Shown here in pieces: positions 31,073 to 31,936 of a stretch of DNA of 31,936 bases. The DNA lies in the NCBI RefSeq assembly GCF_036387535.1, contig NZ_DASVTO010000151.1, forward strand, positions 1-31,936. Reading direction: 5' to 3'. Origin of the DNA: Sphingomonas_R sp036387535. Lineage in GTDB: Bacteria > Pseudomonadota > Alphaproteobacteria > Sphingomonadales > Sphingomonadaceae. The position numbers and the translations under genes were made by a program. Under the pieces are notes generated by a model, which was not told the DNA's origin, made no database searches, and worked only from the letters and a program-made list of their open reading frames with translations. The first letter of the stretch is position 1, and the number at the start of each line of letters is the position of its first letter.

Positions 31073-31936
31073 ACGCCCGCTTGAGCAACGATGACTTTCG
31101 GCGCGCGATTGATGACGCCAAGTCCCGCCACCTGCTGTCCGATATTATCGGCCGCAAGACAAAGCTGAAGCCACGGGGGAAACAGGAGAAGGTCGGGCTT
31201 TGCCCCTTCCACCCTGACCGGACGCCGTCTTTCGAAGTGAACGACGACAAGGGCACCTATCATTGCCACGGGTGCGGCGCTGGCGGTGACGCCATGACGT
31301 TCCTTACGAAGGCTGAGGGCCTGACCTTCCAACAGGCGTTCGAAGCGCTGACCGGCGACGACTCCCCCGTCATCTCCGACGAGGATCGGACGAAGCGCCG
31401 GCAGGAGGCGGCGGAGGCTACAGCGCGGCGCATCCAGTCGGGTCGGCGCGTCTGGGATCGCGCGGTGCCTCCGGTCGGCACACTGGCGGAGGTCTATGCC
31501 CGGTTCCGCGGCATCATGGCACCGTTGCCCGATACCGTCCGGTTTGCGCGTCTCGACTATCGGGATCAGGAAACCGGCACGGTCATCGCTACGAACGTCC
31601 CCGTTATGGTCTGCGCATTGCAGGACGGTGCCGGCTCGGTGGTTGGTGTCCAGCGCATCTATCTGCGCGAGGATGGCAAGGGCAAGCTGGCGGTGCCTAA
31701 GCCAAAGCTGTCCCTCGGCGTCATCGTGGGATCGGCGTTTCGGGCGTCTGGGCACGATCTGGGCGGCGCGGCCGGCGTGATCGCGGTCGAAGGGGCCGAG
31801 GATAGCTTGACGCTCGCACAGGGCATCCCCGGCCGTCCTGTGCTGGCAACGTGCGGAACGGCGCTCCTGTCCCGGTTGGAACTGCCGGCGCACGTCCGTG
31901 AGATTATGCTTGCGGGTGACAACGATGCGGCGGGGC
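31069..31936 (+). CDS. DnaG-type primase, CHC2 zinc finger plus Toprim (partial)
   Basis: Only the first 289 codons are in the window; the gene runs off the end. The CHC2 zinc-binding domain is complete: Cys45 and His48 in LCPFHPDRTPSF, and Cys66 and Cys69 in YHCHGCGAGGDAMTFL. The Toprim domain begins with GVIAVEGAEDSLTLAQG (Glu241) and reaches LAGDNDAAG (Asp284, Asp286), the metal-binding residues of a primase. A mobile-element primase may carry a fused helicase further on; that part is not visible. Its position at the end of a coupled gene train, in an element with its own integrase, suggests autonomous replication of the excised element. Confidence 0.92.
   Translation, partial: MNARLSNDDFRRAIDDAKSRHLLSDIIGRKTKLKPRGKQEKVGLCPFHPDRTPSFEVNDDKGTYHCHGCGAGGDAMTFLTKAEGLTFQQAFEALTGDDSPVISDEDRTKRRQEAAEATARRIQSGRRVWDRAVPPVGTLAEVYARFRGIMAPLPDTVRFARLDYRDQETGTVIATNVPVMVCALQDGAGSVVGVQRIYLREDGKGKLAVPKPKLSLGVIVGSAFRASGHDLGGAAGVIAVEGAEDSLTLAQGIPGRPVLATCGTALLSRLELPAHVREIMLAGDNDAAG

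Overview
This is a GC-rich window that reads as the chromosome of an alphaproteobacterium, most likely a sphingomonad. The main reasons are the ispH-thrB-rnhA order, the Cpa-type Tad pilus genes, the glyS-ppdK neighbourhood, a KaiC-like ATPase paired with a hybrid histidine kinase, and palindromic repeats encoding peptides such as SPLPPGEGG. The genus is inference; no rRNA or other marker is present.

Layout. 1-5380 holds glyS (glycyl-tRNA synthetase beta) and ppdK (pyruvate phosphate dikinase). A palindromic repeat lies upstream of glyS and a related copy is inserted in frame inside it. 5393-12953, on the minus strand, holds a membrane-anchored helix-hairpin-helix protein and a Tad/Cpa locus in the order cpaA-B-C-D-E-tadB-tadC. 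It lacks the expected cpaF/tadA ATPase and the pilin. 13001-15033 is a translationally coupled alpha/beta hydrolase and FAD oxidoreductase (D-arginine dehydrogenase-like). 15145-19279 carries a GAF-PAS-GGDEF-EAL protein, DNA polymerase IV and a DnaQ-like exonuclease that overlaps it. A lipoprotein gene runs the other way. 20019-22453 is ispH-thrB-rnhA. 22474-25973 is a minus-strand pair of KaiC-like ATPase and hybrid histidine kinase. A ZIP metal transporter ends at 26963.

From 26969 the window enters an integrated element. A 46-bp 3' fragment of a tRNA-Lys(CUU) gene lies six bases after the ZIP stop codon and is followed by a P4-type tyrosine integrase. Next come a 271-residue orphan of visibly lower GC, a double AAACG-n-CGTTT palindrome/terminator, an AlpA-like regulator, and a tightly overlapping train of four small unknown genes leading into a CHC2/Toprim primase cut by the window end. 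The intact tRNA-Lys should lie at the far end of the element, beyond this window. Integrase, AlpA and a primase together suggest a phage satellite or an integrative element with its own replication module.

The least ordinary parts are the repeat that has become coding sequence in glyS, the ATPase-less Tad locus, the KaiC/kinase pair with a Ser-Tyr pair at the clock phosphosite, the DinB/exonuclease coupling, and the integrated element with its undescribed gene train. No CRISPR array, rRNA or complete tRNA was seen.
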